A DNA stretch of 9,338 nucleotides from an uncultured Bacteroidales bacterium (GTDB lineage: Bacteria; Bacteroidota; Bacteroidia; Bacteroidales; P3). Location of the stretch: positions 1-9,338 of the forward strand of contig CAMWSI010000021.1 of the NCBI GenBank assembly GCA_947176875.1, given 5' to 3'. Of this stretch, positions 1 to 5,525 are shown in pieces. A program made the position numbers and the translations under genes. Under the pieces are notes generated by a model. That model worked only from the letters and a program-made list of their open reading frames with translations. It was not told the origin of the DNA and did not search any database. The stretch's first letter is position 1; each line of letters opens with the position of its first letter.

Positions 1-45
1 GTGCCGTGACGTGAATAAGAGGTACGCCATGTGAACTTTTTTTGC

Positions 46-53
46 TAACTTTA
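46..53 (+). promoter_or_regulatory. Possible -7 box for the pyrophosphatase gene
   Basis: TAACTTTA matches the Bacteroidota -7 consensus TAnnTTTG at all but the last base and lies 25 bases before the ATG at 79. That would give a leader of about 20 bases, similar to the leaders of the HAD and bactofilin genes. There is no TTTG at the expected -33 distance (a TTTG at 41-44 is too close), so the call is weak. No Shine-Dalgarno sequence is visible before the ATG, which is usual in this phylum. Confidence 0.3.
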
Positions 54-78
54 CGGATTCCAGTTTAACACGTTATCC

Positions 79-1722
79 ATGCAAAAGCAACGCCCCATCT
101 ACGCCATCGGACACCGCAATCCCGATACCGACTCCATCTGCGCGGCCATCAGTTACGCCCACCTCAAAACGGAATTGGGTGCCAACGTATTGCCGGCAAG
201 GGCCGGTTCCATCAACAAGGAAACGGCCTTTGTATTGCAATATTTCAAGGCCGAAGCCCCCCTCCTGCTGGCCGACGTCTATCCGCGTGTCGCGGACGTC
301 TTGACGGATTGGAAACTCACCATCAACGAAAAACAAAATCTCAGGGAACTGGCGCACATCATGGCCGGACGGGCCAAGTCCATCCCCGTGGTGAACGACG
401 AACTCGATCTGGTGGGCATGGTGACGGTGAGTGATGTGGCCAAACGCTATTTCGAAGACGTGGGCATGCAGAAATTCGCGGAATTCAAGGTCTCGCTGAA
501 CGAAATGGCGCATGTGTGCGATGCCACCGAAGCGGTGGCCGGCGACTTGCGGCAAATTGTGGCGGGGGAAGTGCGGATTGCGGCCGGAAGTCTTCAAACC
601 GTCAAAAACAACGTAGCCGCCGGCGATGTGGTTTTGGTGGGAGACCGGACACCGCAGATTATGACGGCCTGCATAGAAAACGGCGTCATCTGCCTGTTGG
701 TCAGCGGCAACGGCACTGTCTCGCCCGAGGTTATCGAGGCGGCCCGGAAAAACCATACCGTCATTCTCTCCGCGCCGCACGACACCTACACTTGCGCCCG
801 GCTGATCAACCAATGCGTGCCCGTCTCGTCCATCATGAAACGGGATGTAGTCAGTTTCAAGCCCACGGACATGCTGAGCGACGTGAGAGGGGTCATGGAA
901 AAGCAAAAGCACCATTATTATCCCGTGGTGGAAAACCGCAAATTAGTGGGCATGGTGAGCGGCACTTCGGTTTTGGTACCGGAGAAGACCAAATTGATTT
1001 TAGTCGATCACAACGAACGCAGTCAGGCGGTGGAAGGCATCGAAAACGCGCAGATTCTCGAAATCATCGACCACCACCGCCTGGGCGGCATACAGACCAA
1101 CGAACCTATTTTTACACGCCAGGATCCGGTAGGTTGCACCTGCACCATCGTGGCCGACATGCACCTGCACCGTCAGATTCCCATTCCGCCCCAGATAGCG
1201 GGGCTGATGCTTTCGGCCATCCTTTCAGACACCGTGCTGTTCAAATCGCCCACCTGTACGCCGCACGACCGGGAAATGGCCCTGTATCTTTCCAAAATCG
1301 CCGGCGTCGATATACAGCAATATGGTCAGGAACTGCTCAAAGCCGGTTCGGATATCAGCAATATGACCCCGGAAGAGATGTCGAAAAACGACATGAAGGA
1401 GTTTTCGGTGGGCCGTTACCGCATCAGCGTGAGCCAGTGTTCCGTATGGGAACGTCAGCAGGTGCTCGACCGCAAGGACGAGATTTTGGAAGCCTTGGAA
1501 AAGATGCGGGTCAAACGGGGATACGACCTTTCCATCATCATGATTACCAATGTTTCGGACGAGGCATCCGCCCTACTCTTTACCGGCGAACCCAAAACAT
1601 TGATTGCCGAAGCCTTCAACTGCGAGCCAGACCTCAACATCGTCTTGCTGCAAGGCGTCATGTCGCGGAAGAAACAAGTAATCCCGCCCCTTTTGGAAGC
1701 AGCCAAGGTCTTGAGGCTGTAA
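79..1722 (+). CDS. ppaC: Manganese-dependent inorganic pyrophosphatase with CBS and DRTGG regulatory domains
   Basis: This is a cytoplasmic family II pyrophosphatase (DHH superfamily) that hydrolyses pyrophosphate to phosphate, pulling biosynthetic reactions forward. The 547 residues split into a catalytic DHH domain interrupted by a regulatory insert. Motif GHRNPDTDS (11-19; H11, D15, D17 as likely metal ligands) comes first. A first CBS motif lies at about 70-128, a DRTGG-type domain at about 140-245 (GDRTPQ at 188-193), and a second CBS motif at about 250-300. The DHH domain then resumes with VDHNE (309-313), DHH (331-333) and SDT (383-385). A DHHA2 domain at about 430-547 carries the substrate-binding SRKKQ (529-533). 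Family members without the insert are near 310 residues, so the length fits the regulated class. Characterised CBS-DRTGG enzymes are inhibited by AMP/ADP and activated by diadenosine polyphosphates; the same is inferred here. The gene stands alone and converges on the tRNA gene. The start was chosen because the catalytic motif begins 10 residues in. Confidence 0.95.
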   Translation: MQKQRPIYAIGHRNPDTDSICAAISYAHLKTELGANVLPARAGSINKETAFVLQYFKAEAPLLLADVYPRVADVLTDWKLTINEKQNLRELAHIMAGRAKSIPVVNDELDLVGMVTVSDVAKRYFEDVGMQKFAEFKVSLNEMAHVCDATEAVAGDLRQIVAGEVRIAAGSLQTVKNNVAAGDVVLVGDRTPQIMTACIENGVICLLVSGNGTVSPEVIEAARKNHTVILSAPHDTYTCARLINQCVPVSSIMKRDVVSFKPTDMLSDVRGVMEKQKHHYYPVVENRKLVGMVSGTSVLVPEKTKLILVDHNERSQAVEGIENAQILEIIDHHRLGGIQTNEPIFTRQDPVGCTCTIVADMHLHRQIPIPPQIAGLMLSAILSDTVLFKSPTCTPHDREMALYLSKIAGVDIQQYGQELLKAGSDISNMTPEEMSKNDMKEFSVGRYRISVSQCSVWERQQVLDRKDEILEALEKMRVKRGYDLSIIMITNVSDEASALLFTGEPKTLIAEAFNCEPDLNIVLLQGVMSRKKQVIPPLLEAAKVLRL

Positions 1723-1754
1723 AAAAAACCCGACGTTCTATTGAGAACGTCGGG
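1721..1754 (-). terminator. Intrinsic terminator of the tRNA gene
   Basis: A perfect 11-bp stem, CCCGACGTTCT (1729-1739) with AGAACGTCGGG (1744-1754), encloses a 4-base loop. On the minus strand it is followed directly by eight T residues (complement of A1721-1728). On the plus strand the downstream bases are not T-rich, so it mainly serves the tRNA transcript, whose 3' end is 27 bases upstream. The T-tract overlaps the TAA stop codon of the convergent pyrophosphatase gene. The hairpin may also protect the 3' end of that mRNA. Confidence 0.9.
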
Positions 1755-1781
1755 CAATGGAATGGCCGAAAAGCCATCTTG

Positions 1782-1855
1782 TGGTCCCACTTGGGCTCGA
1801 ACCAAGGACCAACTGATTATGAGTCAGCTACTCTAACCAACTGAGCTATGGGACC
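1782..1855 (-). tRNA. tRNA with anticodon CAU (elongator Met or lysidine-type Ile2)
   Basis: The minus strand folds into a full cloverleaf. The acceptor stem is GGTCCCA with TGGGACC and discriminator A. The D arm is GCTC/GAGT. The anticodon stem is GCTGA/TCAGT, with loop CTCATAA placing CAT at 1819-1821. The T arm is CTTGG/CCAAG with loop TTCGAGC. The 3' CCA is not encoded, as the bases after the discriminator are CAAG. The normal G1-C72 pair and the lack of a GGG/CCC anticodon stem rule out the initiator. C4-G69 and C5-G68 pairs and a G27-U43 pair resemble E. coli tRNA-Ile2, whose CAU is modified to lysidine by TilS. Elongator tRNA-Met cannot be excluded without comparison to the genome's other CAU tRNAs. 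It has its own promoter and terminator. Confidence 0.95.
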
Positions 1856-1873
1856 CCTATCGCGAAGATAGGG
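1855..1873. repeat. Short palindrome abutting the tRNA 5' end
   Basis: CCCTATC (1855-1861) and GATAGGG (1867-1873) are perfect inverted repeats around a 5-base spacer. The repeat shares one base with the first nucleotide of the tRNA. The predicted start site near 1870 falls inside one arm, so only part of it would be transcribed. Its role is unknown. Confidence 0.6.
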
Positions 1874-1875
1874 TG

Positions 1876-1907
1876 CAAAGATAGGCTTTTGACGCGAATT
1901 TCCCAAA
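1876..1907 (-). promoter_or_regulatory. Bacteroidota-type promoter of the tRNA gene
   Basis: On the minus strand there is a TTTG (complement of 1904-1907), then 20 bases, then TATCTTTG (complement of 1876-1883). This exactly matches the -7 consensus TAnnTTTG of the primary sigma factor of Bacteroidota with its usual spacing. Transcription should begin near 1870, about 15 bases before the mature tRNA 5' end at 1855. Confidence 0.8.
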
Positions 1908-1997
1908 AACTTTTTGCGGCGCAGCGGGAGGGGCAGACCGGCGGCACGGTGCAGCAAGCCTGGCCGGCGCCGACGCAAGCGGCGAAACGGACAGTCA

Positions 1998-2029
1998 TTT
2001 GCTTCCTCCGCGATTTTATGCTAATATTG
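1998..2029 (+). promoter_or_regulatory. Promoter of the HAD phosphatase gene
   Basis: TTTG (1998-2001) is followed after exactly 20 bases by TAATATTG (2022-2029), a one-mismatch version of TAnnTTTG. This predicts a start near 2035 and a leader of about 20 bases before the ATG at 2056. It argues against the in-frame upstream ATG at 1999, which lies inside the -33 element. Confidence 0.65.
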
Positions 2030-2055
2030 TACGGAATTCAAGCACAAACAACCCG

Positions 2056-2793
2056 ATGGCGATTAAAAACCTAATATTCGATTTAGGCGGCGTATGGCTG
2101 CCGATAGACGAAAAGCGGACACTGGCGGCCTTCGCGGCTCTGGCCGGTGCGCACAGCGGAACGGCGGCGAACGCGGCAGCCACGGTAGCCGCCCAAGCCT
2201 TGGCCGCACGGCTGCAACCCGACGTGCTGACCTACGAACTAGGCGCCATCAACGACGCCACCCTCCTTACCCGCCTCCGAAACGCCCTGACCGCCGCAAA
2301 AACCGCCGGCAGCCCCGAAGCCCAAGCCGCCGGCCAACCGGCTACGGAAACCGCTAAGGCCGCCGCCAACGCGCCCCATGCCACCGAAACCCTTACGGAC
2401 GACGCCCTGATCCAGGCCTGGAACGCCATGCTGCTGCCTTTTCCCGAAGCGCACCTGCCTTTGCTCGACGCCTACGGCCAACGCTACCGCCTGTTCCTGC
2501 TCAGCAACACCAACGCCCTGCATATCCGCTATGTGGAACAGGATTTCCAAAGCCGCTTCCCCGGCCGAAAACCATTCCTGCAACACTTCGAGCAAGCCTA
2601 TCTCTCGCATGAGCTGCACCTGCGCAAGCCGCAGCCCGAAATCTATACGCATGTGCTACGCGACGCGGCCCTGCGCCCCGAAGAGACGCTGTTCATAGAC
2701 GACCGCGCCGAAAACATCGCGGCAGCGGCCACCCTCGGCATCCGCACGCATCTGCATCCCGCCAATACGCCCCTGACCGACCTGCAACTCTGA
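2056..2793 (+). CDS. HAD-superfamily (subfamily IA, YihX-like) phosphatase with an Ala-rich insert
   Basis: The predicted product is a soluble 245-residue haloacid-dehalogenase-like hydrolase, probably acting on a small phosphorylated metabolite; the substrate cannot be read from sequence. Motif I is FDLGGV with nucleophile D9. Motif II is LLSNTN (S150). Motif III has K191 in RKPQPEIY. Motif IV is FIDDRAEN (D215, D216). Motif I has Gly where most HAD phosphatases have the second Asp (D+2); this also occurs in the YihX-like group. The cap region (about 20-130) is unusual: residues 26-51 and 78-112 are dominated by Ala, with Thr, Gly, Pro and Gln. Bacteroidales relatives I recall are nearer 205 residues, so roughly 40 residues look inserted. 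The start at 2056 gives the typical MxIKNLIFD opening and sits just after a good promoter. An ATG at 1999 in the same frame would add 19 residues unlike the family. It converges on gcvT. Confidence 0.88.
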   Translation: MAIKNLIFDLGGVWLPIDEKRTLAAFAALAGAHSGTAANAAATVAAQALAARLQPDVLTYELGAINDATLLTRLRNALTAAKTAGSPEAQAAGQPATETAKAAANAPHATETLTDDALIQAWNAMLLPFPEAHLPLLDAYGQRYRLFLLSNTNALHIRYVEQDFQSRFPGRKPFLQHFEQAYLSHELHLRKPQPEIYTHVLRDAALRPEETLFIDDRAENIAAAATLGIRTHLHPANTPLTDLQL

Positions 2794-2822
2794 AAAAACG
2801 CCCGACCGTACCGGAGGCATAC

Positions 2823-2856
2823 AAAAAAAGCGACCCGTCTTGCGACGAGCCGCTTT
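2823..2856 (-). terminator. Intrinsic terminator downstream of gcvT
   Basis: The arms 2827-2839 and 2844-2856 pair around a 4-base loop. As minus-strand RNA all 13 pairs form, two of them G-U wobbles, and the stem runs into a seven-U tract (complement of 2823-2829). As plus-strand RNA those two positions become A-C mismatches, with only a short T run (2854-2856) inside the stem and no T tract after it. The hairpin is therefore oriented for gcvT, 66 bases after its stop codon, with at best weak activity for the convergent HAD gene. Confidence 0.85.
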
Positions 2857-2860
2857 ATCA

Positions 2861-2889
2861 TCGGGTCACCCCGGAACGTCGGGTCACCC
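2861..2889. repeat. Paired 11-bp direct repeats in the gcvT 3' untranslated region
   Basis: TCGGGTCACCC occurs at 2861-2871 and again at 2879-2889, 18 bases apart start to start. Each core GGGTCACCC is a near-palindrome, so the two copies can also pair with each other as a hairpin with one central mismatch. They lie between the gcvT stop codon and its terminator. They could be an RNA structure or a protein site; there is no further evidence. Confidence 0.5.
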
Positions 2890-2922
2890 GAAAACTCCGC
2901 AACGGTACACAACCGCCACGAT

Positions 2923-4026
2923 TTATCCCTTGTAGAAAGGCATCTTGACCACCTGCGCCTTCAACAGTTTCTCACGAACCTTGATGAAAATCTCGGTATC
3001 GACCTTGGAAAACGCCGTCGGCACATAGCCCGTCCCGATATTCTTACCCGTGGAGGGCGAAGGCGCACCCGAGCAGACGTGGCCGAGCACCTGACCTTGG
3101 GCATCGCAGATTTCATAACCCGGACGCGGAATACCGCGGTCGATCATTTCAAATCCCACGAGCTTGCGCTTCAGGCCTTCGGCTTTCAATTTTTCCATAT
3201 AGGCGCGGTCGATGAAGTCGTTGCCATCGACGAATTTCGTAATCCAGCCCAAACCGGCTTCCAAAGGCGACGTTTCGTCGGTGATTTCGTGTCCGTAAAG
3301 GCAAAAGCCCATTTCGAGGCGCAACGTATCGCGGCAACCCAGACCGCACGGCATGATACCGAATTCCTTGCCGGCTTCGAACACCGCATCCCAAATCTTC
3401 AAGCCCGCTTCGTTCGGGAAATAAATCTCGCAACCGCCCGCGCCCGTATAACCGGTGGTGGAAAGAATCACATTCTCCACACCGGCGAACGTCAACTTCT
3501 TGAACGTATAGTATTCCATGTCTTCAATCGGCGTGTCGGTCAGTTTCTGCATGGCCTTCAAGGCCAACGGTCCCTGTACGGCCAGCTGCGACGTCTCGTC
3601 GGAAGCGTTGTAGAGTTCTTTCCCCACTTCCATGCCCATCTCGCGCGCATGGGAAGAGGCCCAGGCCCAATCCTTATCGATATTGGCCGCGTTCGGTACC
3701 AACAGGTATTCCTGTTCGCTGATACGGTAAACCAACATATCGTCCACGATACCGCCCTTGCCGTTCGGCATCGTCGTATATTGAACCTTGCCGTCGGTCA
3801 ATGCCGCCACATTGTTGGTCGTCAGTTTCTGAACCAACGCGAAAGCCTTGGGACCGCGTACATAAAACTCGCCCATGTGGGATACGTCGAACACGCCCAC
3901 TTTTTGACGCACATTATTGTGTTCTACGATAATACCTTCGTACTGAACCGGCATATTGTAACCGGCGAAAGGTTCCATTTTAGCACCCAACTTGATGTGG
4001 GTGTCTGTAAAAACCGTCGTTTTCAT
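2923..4026 (-). CDS. gcvT: Glycine cleavage system T protein (aminomethyltransferase)
   Basis: GcvT transfers the aminomethyl carbon from the lipoyl arm of H protein to tetrahydrofolate, releasing ammonia and making 5,10-methylene-tetrahydrofolate. It acts in the cytoplasm with GcvP, GcvH and lipoamide dehydrogenase. The 367 residues are full length and collinear with Bacteroides GcvT. The opening is [10 protein letters not shown] and the folate-domain motifs are [10 protein letters not shown] (20-29) and [12 protein letters not shown] (43-54). [11 protein letters not shown] (91-101) contains the Asp pair matching the catalytic Asp of the family. [12 protein letters not shown] (191-202), [15 protein letters not shown] (231-245) and SPLEAGLGW (253-261) follow. 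The C-terminal barrel domain, from about residue 285, includes [15 protein letters not shown]. No other gcv gene is in the window, as is common in this phylum, where gcvT is often separate from gcvP/gcvH. No clear promoter is visible in the 84 bases upstream, so it may be read through from the bactofilin gene. Confidence 0.97.
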   Translation of the reverse strand: MKTTVFTDTHIKLGAKMEPFAGYNMPVQYEGIIVEHNNVRQKVGVFDVSHMGEFYVRGPKAFALVQKLTTNNVAALTDGKVQYTTMPNGKGGIVDDMLVYRISEQEYLLVPNAANIDKDWAWASSHAREMGMEVGKELYNASDETSQLAVQGPLALKAMQKLTDTPIEDMEYYTFKKLTFAGVENVILSTTGYTGAGGCEIYFPNEAGLKIWDAVFEAGKEFGIMPCGLGCRDTLRLEMGFCLYGHEITDETSPLEAGLGWITKFVDGNDFIDRAYMEKLKAEGLKRKLVGFEMIDRGIPRPGYEICDAQGQVLGHVCSGAPSPSTGKNIGTGYVPTAFSKVDTEIFIKVREKLLKAQVVKMPFYKG

Positions 4027-4110
4027 ATCTGAATTTTATTGATTTCGTGCATATTTTTTGTGCCTCGGCACACGCTCAGGCAAAACCGGCCCTACCCGCG
4101 GCTTCAACGC

Positions 4111-4485
4111 TTACTCCGCCGAGCGGCGTCTTTCGGCACGGTCCGGCATCTGGCAGTGGCCTATCAAGACGGCTCCCTGCTCTATCATGAGCTTGTCGGC
4201 CGAAACATCGCCTTTTACGACCGCCGACGCCTTGAGGCTCAAACTCTCCGAAACCGCCAAAGTCGAAACTTCCACCGTGCCTTCCACCTCGGCCGAACGG
4301 CAGACGACCTGCCCTTCCACCTTACCTTGCGCCCCGATGACCAACTTACTGCCGATTTCCAACTCGCCCTTGAACGAACCGTCTATCCGCAGACTGCCCG
4401 TACTTCTGAACTTGCCTTCGAACGCGGTGCCCGTACTGATGATATTGACCGCGGTACTGTTGTTTTCTTCTTCGTTCTTTGCCAT
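4111..4485 (-). CDS. Bactofilin (polymer-forming cytoskeletal protein)
   Basis: Bactofilins form nucleotide-independent filaments or membrane-bound scaffolds in the cytoplasm and often organise cell-wall enzymes, polarity or cell shape. This 124-residue protein has the usual three-part layout. A short, acidic, disordered N-terminus (about 1-12) is followed by a right-handed beta-helix core (about 13-108) of short strand repeats rich in Gly and Val. Examples are SLRIDGSFKGELEIG (31-45), GKVEGQV (54-60) and VKGDVSADKL (90-99). The C-terminal tail (about 112-124) is Arg-rich. There is no signal peptide, consistent with a cytosolic protein. The start is the ATG at 4485, 27 bases or so after the start site predicted from the -7 box. 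It lies 62 bases after the PorP/SprF-like gene on the same strand. An association with that envelope cassette is inferred only from position. Confidence 0.9.
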   Translation of the reverse strand: MAKNEEENNSTAVNIISTGTAFEGKFRSTGSLRIDGSFKGELEIGSKLVIGAQGKVEGQVVCRSAEVEGTVEVSTLAVSESLSLKASAVVKGDVSADKLMIEQGAVLIGHCQMPDRAERRRSAE

Positions 4486-4518
4486 AACCGTATTATTTTA
4501 TCTCCGTAATTCGGAACA

Positions 4519-4526
4519 CAAAGGTA
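4519..4526 (-). promoter_or_regulatory. -7 box upstream of the bactofilin gene
   Basis: The minus strand reads TACCTTTG, an exact match to TAnnTTTG, 33 bases before the bactofilin ATG and just after the end of the PorP/SprF-like gene. No TTTG sits at the -33 position; the region there is A-rich. This suggests the bactofilin gene can be transcribed independently of the upstream operon, although no terminator separates them. Confidence 0.55.
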
Positions 4527-4547
4527 CGCTTTTTATCCCATTTATTT

Positions 4548-5510
4548 TTATTCGGCTTCCGTTTCCTTTTCGCCGAAATAACGCGGCGTATCGCGTGTCA
4601 CGTCACCCAGACGGCTGTTCGTAGGCAGACGCAGGCTTATCATGATCTCATGCGATCCGGCATGGTAGTTCCTGATTTTTCCCAAACCTATATCGTAACA
4701 ATAGCCGATTTCCAATTTGCCATGCACCGTGATACCCGCCATCGCCTTGACCGCCTCGTGGTAACGGTAACCGGCCCCGACATAAAACCAACGCAGTATC
4801 TCGGCGCGGAAATCCACCTCGAACTTAAACGACGTACCCACATACATGCCCCGCACGTAGGGTTGCAACAACAAATTGTCATTGATCCGTCCGTAATACG
4901 TCGCAAACAGATAGACGCCGAAATCGGGCGTATAATAGTTGTTTTTATCGTAAGCGAACGAAACGAGATGGGTGGCCGAAGCCCCGATCATGAAACCGCC
5001 CGACGAAAAGACCAACCCGAAATCCAAATCGGGTTTGATGTCGTTGTCGTCTTCGAGCCCGATGACCGGGTCACCGTTCTGATCCAGAATAATGTCGGAA
5101 CCGCGGAAATTCTTGTAGAGGAAGCCGGCCGAAAGTCCGAGTTGGAGCGTATTGTTGCCGCCCAAGTTGAAATGATAGGAATAGCCGGCCTTGAGGTTGA
5201 GCGTATGGCTACGGCCGAAACGGTCGCCCGCGATACTCGCGCTGAACCCTGAGTTGATTTCACTCACATAGCCTTCCAGATTCAGCATCAACGAAACAGG
5301 CGCCCCCTCGAAGCCCATCCACTGATGCCGGCCGAACAAAGTGGCCTGTACCTGATTGTCGGTGCGCACGGCGGCCGGATTGAAATTGACAGAACTGAAC
5401 ATCTGCTGCGAAAAAATAGGCGCATCCTTCTGGGCGGAGACCGTCTGCACGATCCCCGTCAAGCTTGACAAAAGCCACACCCTCAGTATTATACTCCTTA
5501 TATTCCGCAT
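4548..5510 (-). CDS. PorP/SprF family type IX secretion outer-membrane protein
   Basis: PorP/SprF proteins are outer-membrane beta-barrels. PorP itself is part of the core T9SS of Porphyromonas, while SprF-like paralogs are cargo-specific partners for proteins with type B sorting domains. Counting from the ATG at 5510 (320 residues), a signal peptide covers about 1-26, ending VSA before QKDAP. The family signature follows: FSQQMFSSVNFNPAAV (33-48) and RHQWMGFEGAPVS (61-73). The body is alternating barrel strands, many ending in aromatic residues. GSHEIMISLRL (285-295) near the C-terminus is also a family hallmark. The open frame extends two codons further to a TTG at 5516, but the ATG is preferred; it lies 15 bases after the upstream stop codon. 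The gene is third in the operon, after the type B cargo and the OmpA-family protein, which favours a cargo-specific SprF-like role over the core PorP. Confidence 0.9.
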   Translation of the reverse strand: MRNIRSIILRVWLLSSLTGIVQTVSAQKDAPIFSQQMFSSVNFNPAAVRTDNQVQATLFGRHQWMGFEGAPVSLMLNLEGYVSEINSGFSASIAGDRFGRSHTLNLKAGYSYHFNLGGNNTLQLGLSAGFLYKNFRGSDIILDQNGDPVIGLEDDNDIKPDLDFGLVFSSGGFMIGASATHLVSFAYDKNNYYTPDFGVYLFATYYGRINDNLLLQPYVRGMYVGTSFKFEVDFRAEILRWFYVGAGYRYHEAVKAMAGITVHGKLEIGYCYDIGLGKIRNYHAGSHEIMISLRLPTNSRLGDVTRDTPRYFGEKETEAE

Positions 5511-5525
5511 GTTCAACTTACTTTT

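Noticed and set aside
73..915. 280-codon open frame antisense to the pyrophosphatase gene
   Set aside because: Composition (many His, Gly, Arg) is typical of an antisense shadow; no domain is recognisable.
516..1844. Long open frame (442 codons) on the plus strand overlapping the pyrophosphatase gene
   Set aside because: It is a +1-type shadow of a gene with clear catalytic motifs; its translation is rich in Arg, Gly and His, resembles no family, and runs into the tRNA region.
1999..2055. Upstream ATG extension of the HAD gene
   Set aside because: The ATG lies within the -33 element of a well-spaced promoter and adds residues absent from the family.
1889..2074. Small plus-strand open frame in the tRNA-HAD gap
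   Set aside because: It spans the likely HAD promoter and overlaps the HAD start in another frame; no initiation signal or family similarity.
3079..4032. 317-codon open frame antisense to gcvT
   Set aside because: It mirrors a well-conserved GcvT frame and shows no recognisable motif.
4059..4072. Small hairpin TGTGC-CTCG-GCACA between the bactofilin gene and gcvT
   Set aside because: Five pairs only, and in neither orientation is it followed by a T tract, so it is not supported as a terminator.
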